Shown here: piece after piece, positions 1 to 12,000 of the stretch | Position numbering within the stretch: the stretch's first letter is position 1 | How the letters are laid out: each line of letters begins with the position of its first letter | Position numbers and translations under genes: made by a program | Assembly (NCBI GenBank): GCA_949126835.1 | Contig: OX421501.1 | Span: 1,117,054-1,181,053 of the forward strand | Direction: 5' to 3' | DNA length: 64,000 nucleotides | Origin: Anisus vortex | Lineage: Eukaryota; Mollusca; Gastropoda; Planorbidae | The notes under the pieces: generated by a model | What the model saw: only the letters and a program-made list of their open reading frames with translations | Told to the model about the DNA's origin: nothing | The model's database searches: none

Positions 1-888
1 CTATTTTACTTCTGACAATTGTTGCTCCCCCCTCCCAAACTTTACACTGGTGGCCCTTTCCCCATTTTGCACTCCCCGTCTCCCAATTATGCTCCAACAC
101 GGAGTCAAGGTGAATAGTGTTCACTGGGGGATATTGTGTGTATGGGGCTACTCCCCTTTTCGGTATACAGTTTAGTGTGTGACTGGAAAGGGGGGAGGTC
201 AATACCTGGACGTTTTAGAATGAGCAGAGTGCACATGGGGTAAGGTTTAGTATTTAAGAATGATGTACCACTTATATAATTGTATTGTATTGTATTGGAT
301 TGTCCTGTGTTAATAGTATTTTCACTTATTATTTTGTGCGTTTTATGTATAATAATTCTAGACCTTGTTCTAGAATTATTCCTTGTATAGATTTAGTATT
401 TCCATGCTTTGCAGTCTCTTGTTCCAATCAATTGTTAATTATTATTTTTCACATTCCTCGACGAAATGTTGAGTAGGTGGTTGTTGATGCCTAGTGTGTG
501 ATCTGGAATTAGACGTTGCCGTGGTCGAGTGAATTGGACATTGATGAGTGTTATGTGTGTTGACCATAGATCACCTGGATCAGACTTTGATGAGTGTTAT
601 GTGTGCTGACTAGAGTTCACCAGGAACCGGATCTTGATAGTGTGGTGTTAATGAAGGAGGGAAGAATTTTGTATTGTGATGATGCAATGTTGTATCTGTT
701 ATATGTCATGATATATACTGACCTCAATTATATTTCTTTATTTCTGAATTATATGTAAATAAATAAGATATATACTATCTTAACCAACACCTATTATTAT
801 AACCAATTATTCTCCATGTTTTGAACATGTTCATTATTCTAAGTTCATTACAAGCTGTGTCCGACCTGGCGCAAGTTAGGTCGTGACA
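1..888. repeat. Unassigned repeat-like block, possible LTR end
   Basis: No coding exon is visible. The block ends in gcgcaagttaggtcgtgaca at 888, and its reverse complement starts tgtcacgacc, which resembles the TG...CA ends of many LTRs. It also has two imperfect direct copies of ttgatgagtgttatgtgtg (about 542 and 590), G-rich tracts at about 123-130 and 185-197, and an aataaata tract near 760. The other end is not in view, so this is only a suggestion. The exon of SEC16 that follows 1061 must lie to the left of the window. Confidence 0.25.
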
Positions 889-1060
889 ATCATTAATAAT
901 CAACAACTAAACCATCTGCATCAAGAAGATAGAAATTATTGGAAATCAATGACAATTTTTTTCCCAACCATTGTCTGACAGACTGAACAAAAAAAGAGAA
1001 AATAAAAAAGCATTAATGTAATAAAGTCACATCTGAAAAAGATTAGAATAATGATCTTAC

Positions 1061-3063
1061 AGTGACTGCTGCGGGCTGTCTTCCTGACATTAGCTGGTAC
1101 AACGTCTGCAGAGGATCATTGATGCGCATGGCACTGTTGGCAAACCTGAAAACAAAAAAAAACAAAAAACATTTTTCTTGACTACACATGTTCAAAACTA
1201 GTTGACTAAATGTGTCCATTGTAAACATTGCTTTATTAAACTAACAATAGCTAGATCAAGGCTAGTTGATCGGTGAACATGTTGCATCCATGCAAGAGAT
1301 ATGTATAATAAAAGAAGAAAATTGCAAAATCATCAATAGACAAAAACCAAAACACATTCACACTTATATACACCTACAGTATAGTATAAAAAAAAACTGC
1401 ACAGTAAAGTACCCTTCGTACCAAACTGATCATTGGGCTGGTGAAACAGTGTTCACAAGTTTCTGTGGCAATCGCATACTAGGGGATTAGTGGCCAGCAC
1501 AATGCCCAGCCACCTTAACTTTACCCCAACTAGTGTCAGGTACCCATCAGAGCTGTGTAGACTCAGGGACACCCTCAAGTCCCAGGAAAAAAATCATGGC
1601 CTACACCAGAATTTGAACCCAGAACCTTCGGGTTGCTCTGCCACCGTGACCCATAAAAAAAACTACACAGGCATAAGCTAAAAAGTCATGAAAACCCCAA
1701 AAAGCTAGTTCAACATAGAAAGAAAGAAAATTAGCTCAATGGAATGGAAATAATTTACCAAGGAAAGTAATACAGCACGGGTGGGGGGGGGGGGGGGGGG
1801 AGGAGGAGGCAAATCAGTTCATTAAGCAGTCAACCTATCACAACAGTACAGTCTTCCATGAGTCACTAAGCTTTAGTCAGTACAAAGTGACAAAAATACT
1901 GGCAAATCAAAGAAGTCACACTTTCTGTCACATCTATTACTGACTGTGTTTAAATACTTTTTTGTAAATGAGCACACTGTTATTATGAATGAAGTACAGT
2001 GAACCCTCGCTAATTCACAGTTCGACATTTGCAAATTCACAACTTCTCAGATTTTCTTCGTTGTAAGTAAAATACTGTACATTTGTAATCTTTCTTTTTT
2101 TAACTTACACCTACTGTTTTATTGCTAAACATTTGTACCTGTGTACTGTATGTACATACTGTAAATATCTGTACATTACTGTAAAGGGTGGTTTTCTAAC
2201 AATATGTTAAGGGAAGGTTTTAAAAGTCTGAATACACATTTTTTAAAATACAGTATATATGGTGTCCATACTTCACGGATTTTCAGTTATCCCGGCCGGT
2301 CTCTGGAACCTATCTACCGCGATAAATTAGGGTTCACTGTAGTTTACTTTGAGAAAAAAAAACTGCACACAAAAATAATTGAGTCACAAGATTGTTGTAC
2401 GCTGTAATTACCTGGTCATTACATTGGCATGTGTCCTGGTGTCCATTTTGCTGGCCAGGAACAAGGCGTGGCCCCAGAGATGATTCTTCATAGCACATTC
2501 TAACGCATCCTGAAAAAAGAAAAGTGTAGAACATATAATAATCTTAACAAAAAGTGTAAACACAAAATTGGCAGAACTCTGTCTATGACTGAAATAAATC
2601 ATGTAATATGCAAATTCTTTTACAGGTGGACTGTTTAAGGTTACAATACACAATTTTTTTCCACATAGTCTGTTCAAAAGCGTATTTTATAAAGGTCTTT
2701 GATTATTTTAAATGTTAATACGAGCGCATTTAAACTATTGTGCAAGAACCACAAAACACTGCCTGCCATCTATACAGATCAAAGAAGCAGATTCCGTTGG
2801 TGACTTACCTTCTTCCTACCGTACAACAGGAGGTGCCGGAACCTGTCGATCCATCGCTCCCTCTCAGACTCTGCGGACATGATGGCAGTCCTGTCCGAGG
2901 TGAACCTGGTGGCTGGCGAGTCCCGGCTGCTGTTATCCTCCCCAGCGTCCTCTTCCAGAGCGTCCAGGCTCGGTGACACCTTCATCCCCTGCAGGCTGTA
3001 CTCATGGGTCGAGGGCTCATGACCTTCCAGCAGAAGATCTGACAAGTCTGTACCTACTACCAT
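1061..3063 (-). CDS. SEC16: SEC16 exons 10-12: start of ACE1/Sec13-binding region
   Basis: Exon 10 (3063-2809, 85 codons) begins [19 protein letters not shown] and ends in the family-typical [11 protein letters not shown]. Exon 11 (2509-2412) gives [20 protein letters not shown], and exon 12 (1145-1061) gives [20 protein letters not shown] ending in AAVT. These are the first helices of the ancestral coatomer element (ACE1) that in yeast Sec16 binds Sec13. Phases are 0, 2 and 0; the donors are gtaagt, gtaatt and gtaaga. The remaining helices and the C-terminal domain are not in the window. The introns hold a SINE (1405-1656), a poly-G tract and a Tigger-like MITE. Confidence 0.9.
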
Positions 3064-6000
3064 CTGAAATATTTACATTTAGACACATAAAGATGAACTG
3101 TTTTATCAAATCTTAAAATTTCTGGACAAAAGCAAGAAAATCTTAATTCACATTGAACAAAAAGTAAAGAAAAATTTTGAAATTAATATCATATTTTGAC
3201 TATTTTAAACTTTTTTAAAAATAAGTAAGTCAAGTACCTGTCGGACCAAACTGATCATAGGGCCGGTGAAACAGTTTTCACCCGTTTCTGTGGCAATGGC
3301 ATACTAGCATACTGGCAACACAATGCCCAGCAGCCTTTACTTTACCTTAGCTAAAGACAGGTACCCATCAGAGCTGAGTAGACTCAGGGACACTCTCCAG
3401 GCCCAAGAACAAATCCTAGCCTTCACCAGAATTAAAACCCAGAACCTTCAGTACTCCAGCCGAACGTGCTGCCTCTCGACCACCGTGCCTCTCCAATATT
3501 TATAAAGGCTGTTGGGTATTGTTTTATGGGGAAAAAATACACAAACAAAAAGTAAATTTTGTAAACATACTCCATTTTGTTTAATCAACAATTCCAGGAA
3601 TCTCCATAGCAACTGGGCAGACTCTCTGTCAAGCAGGCTGACATTATCAGAACAGGAGGCAGCTTTCTGCTGGCAGAACAAGAGCACATCTTTCTTGTGC
3701 GTGTTGGTCCTGACAAATTATACAACACAGTCTCATGATGTGTGAGATTAATGTAAAATTTTTAGAATAGCTATTGCACAATCCACAATCAAACAAAATA
3801 CAGCATACTTGTTCCACTTCTAAGGGCATTGCAAAAGAACTCTTATTATCATCACCTTGTGAGGGGTCCAGGGTATTGCTTGAACTCTTCTGCTTCTGGG
3901 CAGCTCTCCAGAAGCCTTTGAAGATCCTGCACCTCCACCACGGCCGGCTGGCCGTCTGCTGGTCTGTTGGGCTGGACTTTGACCAGCTGACCATTGGGAC
4001 CAAAGGAGGCCCTCATGTGAGGGTAGGAGTACTTTGGTGGGGTCAGCCTGCCCTGATCGTAGCCTGCAAAAACACACAGGCATGCATTTCATATTGGTTC
4101 ACAAATCAACAGCCTTTAATGGAGTTATAACAAAGTAAAAGCTACTAGTTCAAAAGCTACCTTGTTGCTGTGGGTCTTCATAATCCTGGTAGCCATAGCC
4201 GTACGTGTACGGATCATAGCCGTAGCCAACATCGTAGTAAGGATCGTACCCGGGGTAGCCGTAGTTTCTGTAGTAGTCTCGGTTGTAGTCAGTGCGACTT
4301 GTGGGTCTTGAGCGCCCGTAGTAGTCTGGGCTGTTATGAAAATACACAAGAGACAGTTCAACAAAAATTTTCAATGGAGAATCTAGTCTACGCCCACAGT
4401 TGAAAAATACTGAACAATGGCACTGACTGTCTGAAGTACTTACATAAGGACTAGTTATTTACTACTGGCTGACAATGATGACCAAATAAAAAGTACTTCA
4501 GAATTGTATTTTCTGCATTTCTACATGTAAATACTTTACATTGGCTCACAATGAAAAAAAAAGTTTGTTTTGTTTATTTGGTTATCAGTTGAAAAATATG
4601 TTTGTAAAGAAGAAGATTGTCTGATTGTCATGATTTTGAAATGCGAATTTGACACTGAGGCAAATTTTAAAGGAAACATCTCTAAAATGTTAACAATCTA
4701 CAAAATTGTTCAAGTGCAACTAATTCTAAAATGTTAACTTTGGACTCAAATTATAGTTGAAATAAAAAAAAGTTTTAAAAATCAATAGGTAGAAATCTAA
4801 TATCTAGAAAATGTAAAAATTCCTCAACCGGAAACCAATCTTTTGGATGAGAGCAATGGTGGATTTCCTACTAGGGGAAGTTACTGGATGTGTACAAAAA
4901 TAAAGGCAGGGGAGATAAAAATAAAATTGTTTAAAAGCATGTTGTAAAGTGAAAAGGAGGTTTAAAATAAAGAGATAAAATTATCCAATAGAAATGCACA
5001 AAATTGTCCAATACAAATGCACAAAATTATCCAATAGAAATGCACAAAATTGTCCAATACAAATGCACAAAATTATCCAATAGAAATGCTTTTAAATTGT
5101 CCAATAGAAATGCATGATCTCATCAATCTGATTTGTTGACTCCTAATTTATTACTCACTGTAATATATTGCAAAAGTATATACTCTCATAGATTATATGT
5201 TTCAAATTAAAGTATTTTCTGGTTAAAAGATCAGCATAATCACTTCTTTTGAACATAAAGAGAAATGTTACAGTTTTGTTAGTTAAATTCAGCCAATGAA
5301 TCAAGGTGCAAACAGAATTGTTCATTTTTTTTTTAGCATAGACAAGGATGCAGAAAGTGTCAAAGAGATGCTCAGAAATATTTTAGTAATAAAATAAAAT
5401 TTCAAGTTACTATTAAAATGTAGGCATATCACTGCCAATGCAAGCAGTAAATTCAAGAAAAAAATGTATTCATTTCCTGCTACACACTAAATTTTTTTTT
5501 TTATTCATTATAAAATTGTATACTTTTAACAATTATAAATGAATTTATAGTTTACTATTTGAATTTATCATTTAAATATAAATCAGGCTTAATTGAAATT
5601 AATATTGACCATTAAAAATATTGTAAATAAATCTATACTTAAAGACTATGATGAAAATGTACATTCTAAACCTAATAGTACTTGTTCTATTGAGTGAGTA
5701 CTTGAATCTACTCTAGTTTCTTTACCCAGGCGTCGATGTAGTCCTGGGGGCAGGAGACGGGCCGGCACCCGGGGCAGGGGATGCGGCCACGCCCGGCGTG
5801 TTCCCCCGCGACTGGCTGTGGCTGCTCAATCGGTCGGCGTCCTGTCGGCCGGCGCTGCCAAGCCTAGCCTGCTGCGGGTGCTGTTGATAGTACTCAGCAT
5901 GCCTAGGTGAACCACACAGTCAATCAGTTGGGGCAAGACAAGAGAGAAGTGTGAATAAACAACAGCGGGGGGTGTGGGGGTGTGTGTACAGGTCTGGGGA

Positions 6001-9000
6001 TGCTAAGAGCTAACAAAACATCTAGCAAACAAATAAAAGCAATAATAAAAGCAACAAGCATCTGGAAATCTACAAACTAAAATGACTAAAGGGGGTAAAA
6101 AAAAAATATAAACTACTACTGGAAAAGGGAAAAAAAAGGGACATTAAAAATTCAAGTCTTGATAGATAAACAAATAGCTGGATGCGTTGTGAGAAATACA
6201 TTACAGCCAACACACAGTGTTGGCAACAATTTCATTTAAATACTGGCCGAATAAGGACCAGATACAATAAGCTGGGCCAATTTAAAAACAAAAAGAAACA
6301 AATACACAAAGACACATAAATTTCACTGAAATATTTCACAACAGACCTAATACACACACACACAGTCTGACCCTAATGGAGATGTATGCCATTTATCAGA
6401 AAAAAATTTACACATTTCCTACTATGAACTAACACCACACACTAAGCAGACAACTAACAGTACGAAAAATGTAGTTGCAAAGAGTCACATCTTCCACGCA
6501 ACTGACAGATTAGAACATTTCACACAAAAAGAGAACCAAAAGACTTCCCTGCTTGATGAAAGAAATGAGATGGTCTCAACGTAATACTAGCATGGGTGCC
6601 CGGTTCTCCGAACTGGCTAAAACTATATAATATAAACAGTATTTGAGAGCAGACAGCAGACTACAACAAAACAAATGCTACTTCCGGCATAACAACAACA
6701 CACACACATACACAACCAGCATCGCAGCAGTCTCAACAAGCTGATGAAACAACGCATGCAGCTCCCACTGATCTATACAAAGAATGGATCAGGCGCAGGA
6801 AGTAGCAATCTTGAAGCCGAAATAAATAGTCTTTCACTTATCTATAAAAATTAGATTTCCTAAACACTGACCTGTAAATATATTTCAAGTAACTTAGACT
6901 TCCCTTTTATCGTAAAGATTTGTTCTAATTATAGATGGTTTACCCCTGTACCTTGTTTTTTTGTGGATAAGTGAATAGTGTGAATGGTGTAATCAATTAT
7001 GGCTTCAATTTGCGCACACAAATTTAATATGGGGGCGCTATTCACTCTTTTTATAGATCAGTGATGCAGCCTGAACACAGTCAGCAAAATGCCAAAAAAA
7101 ATTAATATGGGAGCACTATTCACTCTTTTTATAGAACAGTGATGCAGCCTGAACACAGTCAGCAAAATGCCAAAAAGATTAAAAGAAAGTATGTTGTTTT
7201 GTTTGAAGAAAAAGTTTGAAAACAAAAATGTTCCCCCGTGCTGTACTCACAACTGCTGCACTACAGACATTATCCTGGGTCTAACGTTGCTATGGTAATG
7301 AAGGATAAGTCTATAATTGTTACATTGAACTAGATACCTAATTCAATTGTCATTGTTAAAATTGTTTTATTAAAATTATTTCTAATTGGTTGGGAAGTTT
7401 GTCATTGTTAACCTGCTGTTTGAAAAAATGATTTACTAGGAAAAATTTATGAACTTAGTCAACTTAGGAAAACTTAATATCAAAATGATTTACTTTTAGT
7501 AATATTGATAGATAGGTTTTGTATGTTATTTTGACGTCAACAGTGCCATAGTAAACCCTTGCAATTGAGGTAACCAATGACAGTATTCCACTTAAGATAT
7601 TTAGCTGAAATAATACTTTTAAAAAAACTATCAAATTATCCCATTTTTTGTTTTCATTTCAAAGAATAATAGATCATGTACTTGTGGAGATACGAACAAA
7701 ATTTTTTTTTTGTGAAGACACACTAGTTCTTTGCCTTTACATTGAAGGCACACATAATGTATTGCCATTTAGTGGAGAATGGACATTGCAACAATACATT
7801 ATGCCCATGAGCATGTCTGGATGCACAACAAACTAATTCACAAACTTCTAATTACCGCAAACTTAGCATTGCATCGAGCTACTCATGTATAAACAGGGAT
7901 TGCAAATAGTTTCAAGTACGACAGCAAAAGGATTATTTTCAAAACAAATCCTTAGCAACATAAACACTACTGTTAGACAAAGAACGGTTGGTTAATTTAT
8001 TCAAACAACACCAAAAAACTACAATAACAAAAAAGGCATTCCACTCCACTATAAATTGTACTTACTTGGCGCCGTAGTATTCCTCGTAGTAGCCCCTGGC
8101 ATACCTGGCCTCTTTATCTTTGTAGTAGCGGTACCACCTGTCCCTCTCCTCATTGTAGTAATCGTTTCTGCTGTAGTTGTCATAGCCGTAGCCACTTCCA
8201 TAGCCTGCTGGATTGACTTTAAAAAGTGTGGCTAGGGTTAATGATTGCCTGCTGGTTTGATCTTAACAAGAGTGGCTAGGGTTAATGATTCCTGGGGCAG
8301 TAATGTTTCTACTGTTCAGAGCGTACTGCGTCAAGGTAACTCCAACGCTTAATGGCAAATAGGGATGTTAATATTTTCTTTTGTTTCCAAACTTGAGTTT
8401 TAAATTGAAAACATGTTGTTATTTATTCTCCTTCATTTAAACATTATAAATCTAAGTAAAGTCGCAGGCTAGAAAAGTCAAAATGTTGTGGTTAATACTA
8501 AATCAAAAACGATAATCAGGTTTTATTTTAAAATAATCCTAAATCCTACAAGTGTTTGCAAGGCATTCAATGTCTTGTGTCTATGAATCCAATGTGATTC
8601 TAAATGTATACAAGCACTATAAAATAATTTTTATATTAGTCAAAACTCGATAAACAGACCTCTGTTTCTATCTCGGCTATAATAATCCCGTTCTCTGTCA
8701 TAATCCTGGCGTGACCTATCAGCATCCTGGGCCGACCTTGAAGTAGGTCGACTATTTCTCGCTTCATCTGCAAAAAAAAAATTTAAAAAAAATGAACACA
8801 CACACAAAAAAAGGACAGCTAGTAAAACCTCATCATAAAAATGTACCAACTAACACACAATATACAAATTTGAAAAAACAATGTAATTCCTCAAAGTAAA
8901 AAAAATAATCTTTGACAATTATATGTTGTAAAGCATAGTTTTTAAATTAATACATCTAATACGGACAATAACTTTTTGCTAACATAACACATATCTGCAC

Positions 9001-12000
9001 AGAATACAGTATAAATACCAAGGCAGTATACTTTACCCAAGGTTCTTTCTCTTAAAAAAAAAAAAAAAGAAATCCTGACTATTTCATGATTTTTTTTTCC
9101 ATAGTCCATGATTTCAGACACTGAATAATAACACATTAAATACTTTTTTCATCTCTGGAAAATGAATTACTATTTTCCAGTTTAATGCTGGGTCTATTCG
9201 AGGATTATCTTCAGAGACTGTAAGCATTCAACACAAGTCCTAGCCAAGGACGGAGGCCCCCCCCTCCTGTCACCAAACCAAACATGTTTAAGAAACACCA
9301 GCGAACCGATGCCCCCAGACATACCTTGCCTTGATCGAGGTCTATCATATCTCTCATCGTAGGCAGCATCTCCATAGTCTCTGTAGCTCTGCCTGTAGCG
9401 AGCACTGTCATCTCGGGGGTAACCCTCGGTCCTGCTGATAGGGCGCTCGTATTGGTATTGACCGCTGCGGCTTAGTGGGCGATCCACTTTGCTAAGGTCG
9501 GCATCCCTGTTGTAGGTAGAGTCTCTGGTGTACCGTGAATCACGGGAATCACGAGAATCTTTTGAATCCTTCTGACTGCGGTAGCTTCTGTCCCTGGCGT
9601 AGTAAAATAGACAAACATTCCATAAATGAGTATGAAGAAGTCTTTTTTCAAGAAATGCTTTATGTATGATTGGAAATCATCATAGCATAACGCAATTTAT
9701 AAAAAGTAAAGTATTCCATCTGACCAAATCGATCATAGGGCCGGCGAAGCAGCGCTCACCAGTTTCTATGGCCACAGCATACAAGGGGATTGTGTGGCCA
9801 GCACAATGCCCAGCAACCTTTACTATACCCCAACAAAAGACAAATACCCATCAGAGCCGGGTAGACTCAGGGACACCCTTTAGACCCAGAAAAAAAATCC
9901 TAGCCTTCACCAGAAGTCTAGCCCAGGACCTTTGAGGTGCCGTGCCCCATAATGCTTTTAAATGTATTACTTTTTTGGTGAACATGGTCAAATCAAGGCC
10001 ATTGAACTAAAGGTGTGGAGTTAGGATTATTTCACTTTATGTTATTCTTTAGCTATAGCTGAGATCTATACATATGTTCCCGCCTGTATTGTTACTGTCA
10101 TAAACTTATTGAGAAATCATTTATAAAAACAAAAAAGTCTAGTCTCAATGACCATGGGATGAGAAGGGGATTGTGTGGCCAGCACGTTGCCCAGCTGTCT
10201 AACTGTCTTATGTTCTCCCGGACTAATGCCAGGCATCCATCAGGGTGGTTTCAAGGACACACCCTCAAGACTCAAAAAAAAATTGTGCTGTTTCTCTGCC
10301 CTACCACTAGACCACTGTTTCCTTATAATCAGAAAATGACACAAATTTTTCCCTTTTAGAAATCAATATACATAAAACTGTTTAGGTTTTAACCTTGAAG
10401 AACCTTTAAACAAAGATACACAATGGACTGACAAATAATATATAGGTAATGACATTGTTAGAAGACATTGTCTCATATTATAATTTATTGATTTCACTTC
10501 TGACATGTGTCTTCGCTGGCTAAGCGGTTAACGTATTGGACTGCCATGCAGGCGACCGGGGTTCCCAGTTAGAGTTTTTTTTTCTACCTTCTGTTTTTAT
10601 CTTCAGTAAAAAAAATTTATACTTTTTTTTCATTACTAGAATTAATTTTTCGGTTCATTGTTGCTTATAAATTTTTTATCTGTAGCTAATACAGGCCCGT
10701 TTTATTTTCACCCTGGCAATTAAGCTTGTGAACTATAAAGTTACCTTGATTTGTCTTAAAGTTACCTTGATTTGTCTTAAAGTTACCTTGATTTGTCTTA
10801 AAGTTACCTTGATTTGTCTAACACAGCATCAATCTCATCCAAGGAGTCGAAGGAACGATTCTTTTCATCTCTTGATCGTCCATCTCTCCCTCTGTCCCTG
10901 TCTTCCTTGACCCCATGGTCCCTGCCGTGATTCTACAGAGTGAAAAAAAAAACAACAAGAGGAAAACAAACTGCTTGAAAGTGTGTGCGTGGGGGGATCG
11001 ATATATATACTAAATAACCTCAATACTAAATAAACAATCAATGTGTTCCACTAGATGCAAAGAAAACTAAATTTAACACACAAGATAAAAAGTTTCATGT
11101 GAAGTAAAAGAATTACTATGTTTTTTTTTCAAAAACATTTTAATTAGAGAATGACAGTTGAAACTGTGACTTACTTGTGAGTCTGAGGAAGTATTGAAAT
11201 CCCTAGCCCTCTGTGGTTTACCATGGGTGATCAAAGGTTCAGGCACTGCAGTGCTGCTTGCTGCCGCGGGTGCAGTGCCCAGGCCCGGGATGATCAGAGG
11301 CATCGCCGGGGCGAGCAGGATGTTCTGTCTGGGCGCATCCTGGTTGTCCCACAAGGTGGTTGCCGGTGACATGGTCGTCTGGCGCGGGCGGGCGACCGGG
11401 TGAAAAGCGGAATGGTGGCGCCTGTGTTCGGTGGCTGCTGCAATTTCTTCAGAGTCTTGGGAACTTTTCCTCGCGTGCTGTTTGGGAGGCGCAGTTTGAG
11501 CATCCGGGGCTTTAAAATTCTGATCAAACTCTCTGCGACTCGCCCGGTTCCCATCTTCATTGGACGAGGGGGCGGTTGATATTTTTGGCCTGGAGGGCAG
11601 ACCTGTAATATCTTTATCTTTGGACAAGTTAAACGAAGGCTGTGGGTAAGAGGCATTGCTTTTGTCTAATACCACATTGTTTGTTGGGAAAGATGTAGTT
11701 GGCGGCAAATGGGGTGGAAGTCTGGCAGCTGTTTTGGTTGGGGGTTGCTGCCCTTGTTGATGAGGACTAAGCCTGCCATCCCGTCTTTGTGGATTGAAAT
11801 CGGGGGCTGAACCAGTGGGTGGTGCCACGCTGAAGCTTGGCTGAACTGAAGTCAGCGCAGTGACCTCTTGTCGTTTAACATTTGCATCACCCCCCATAAA
11901 CAAGTTTTCAGACCGCTTGTCGTGCTGACTGTTGCCTGGCTCGAGGGGCACTTCTTGATGTGGGAAAGACTCTGGTCTGACGCTGTCAACTGGTACGTTT

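Noticed and set aside
285..476. 63-codon open frame at the left edge
   Set aside because: No domain, no splice or conservation clue, within AT-rich repeat-like DNA.
889..1060. Search for the next SEC16 exon (minus strand)
   Set aside because: Acceptor-like sites exist (ttttttgttcag) but the following codons do not match Sec16; the exon is probably outside the window.
4982..5112. Regularly spaced repeat considered as a CRISPR array
   Set aside because: Units are adjacent with no unique spacers, and this is a eukaryotic intron; it is a minisatellite.
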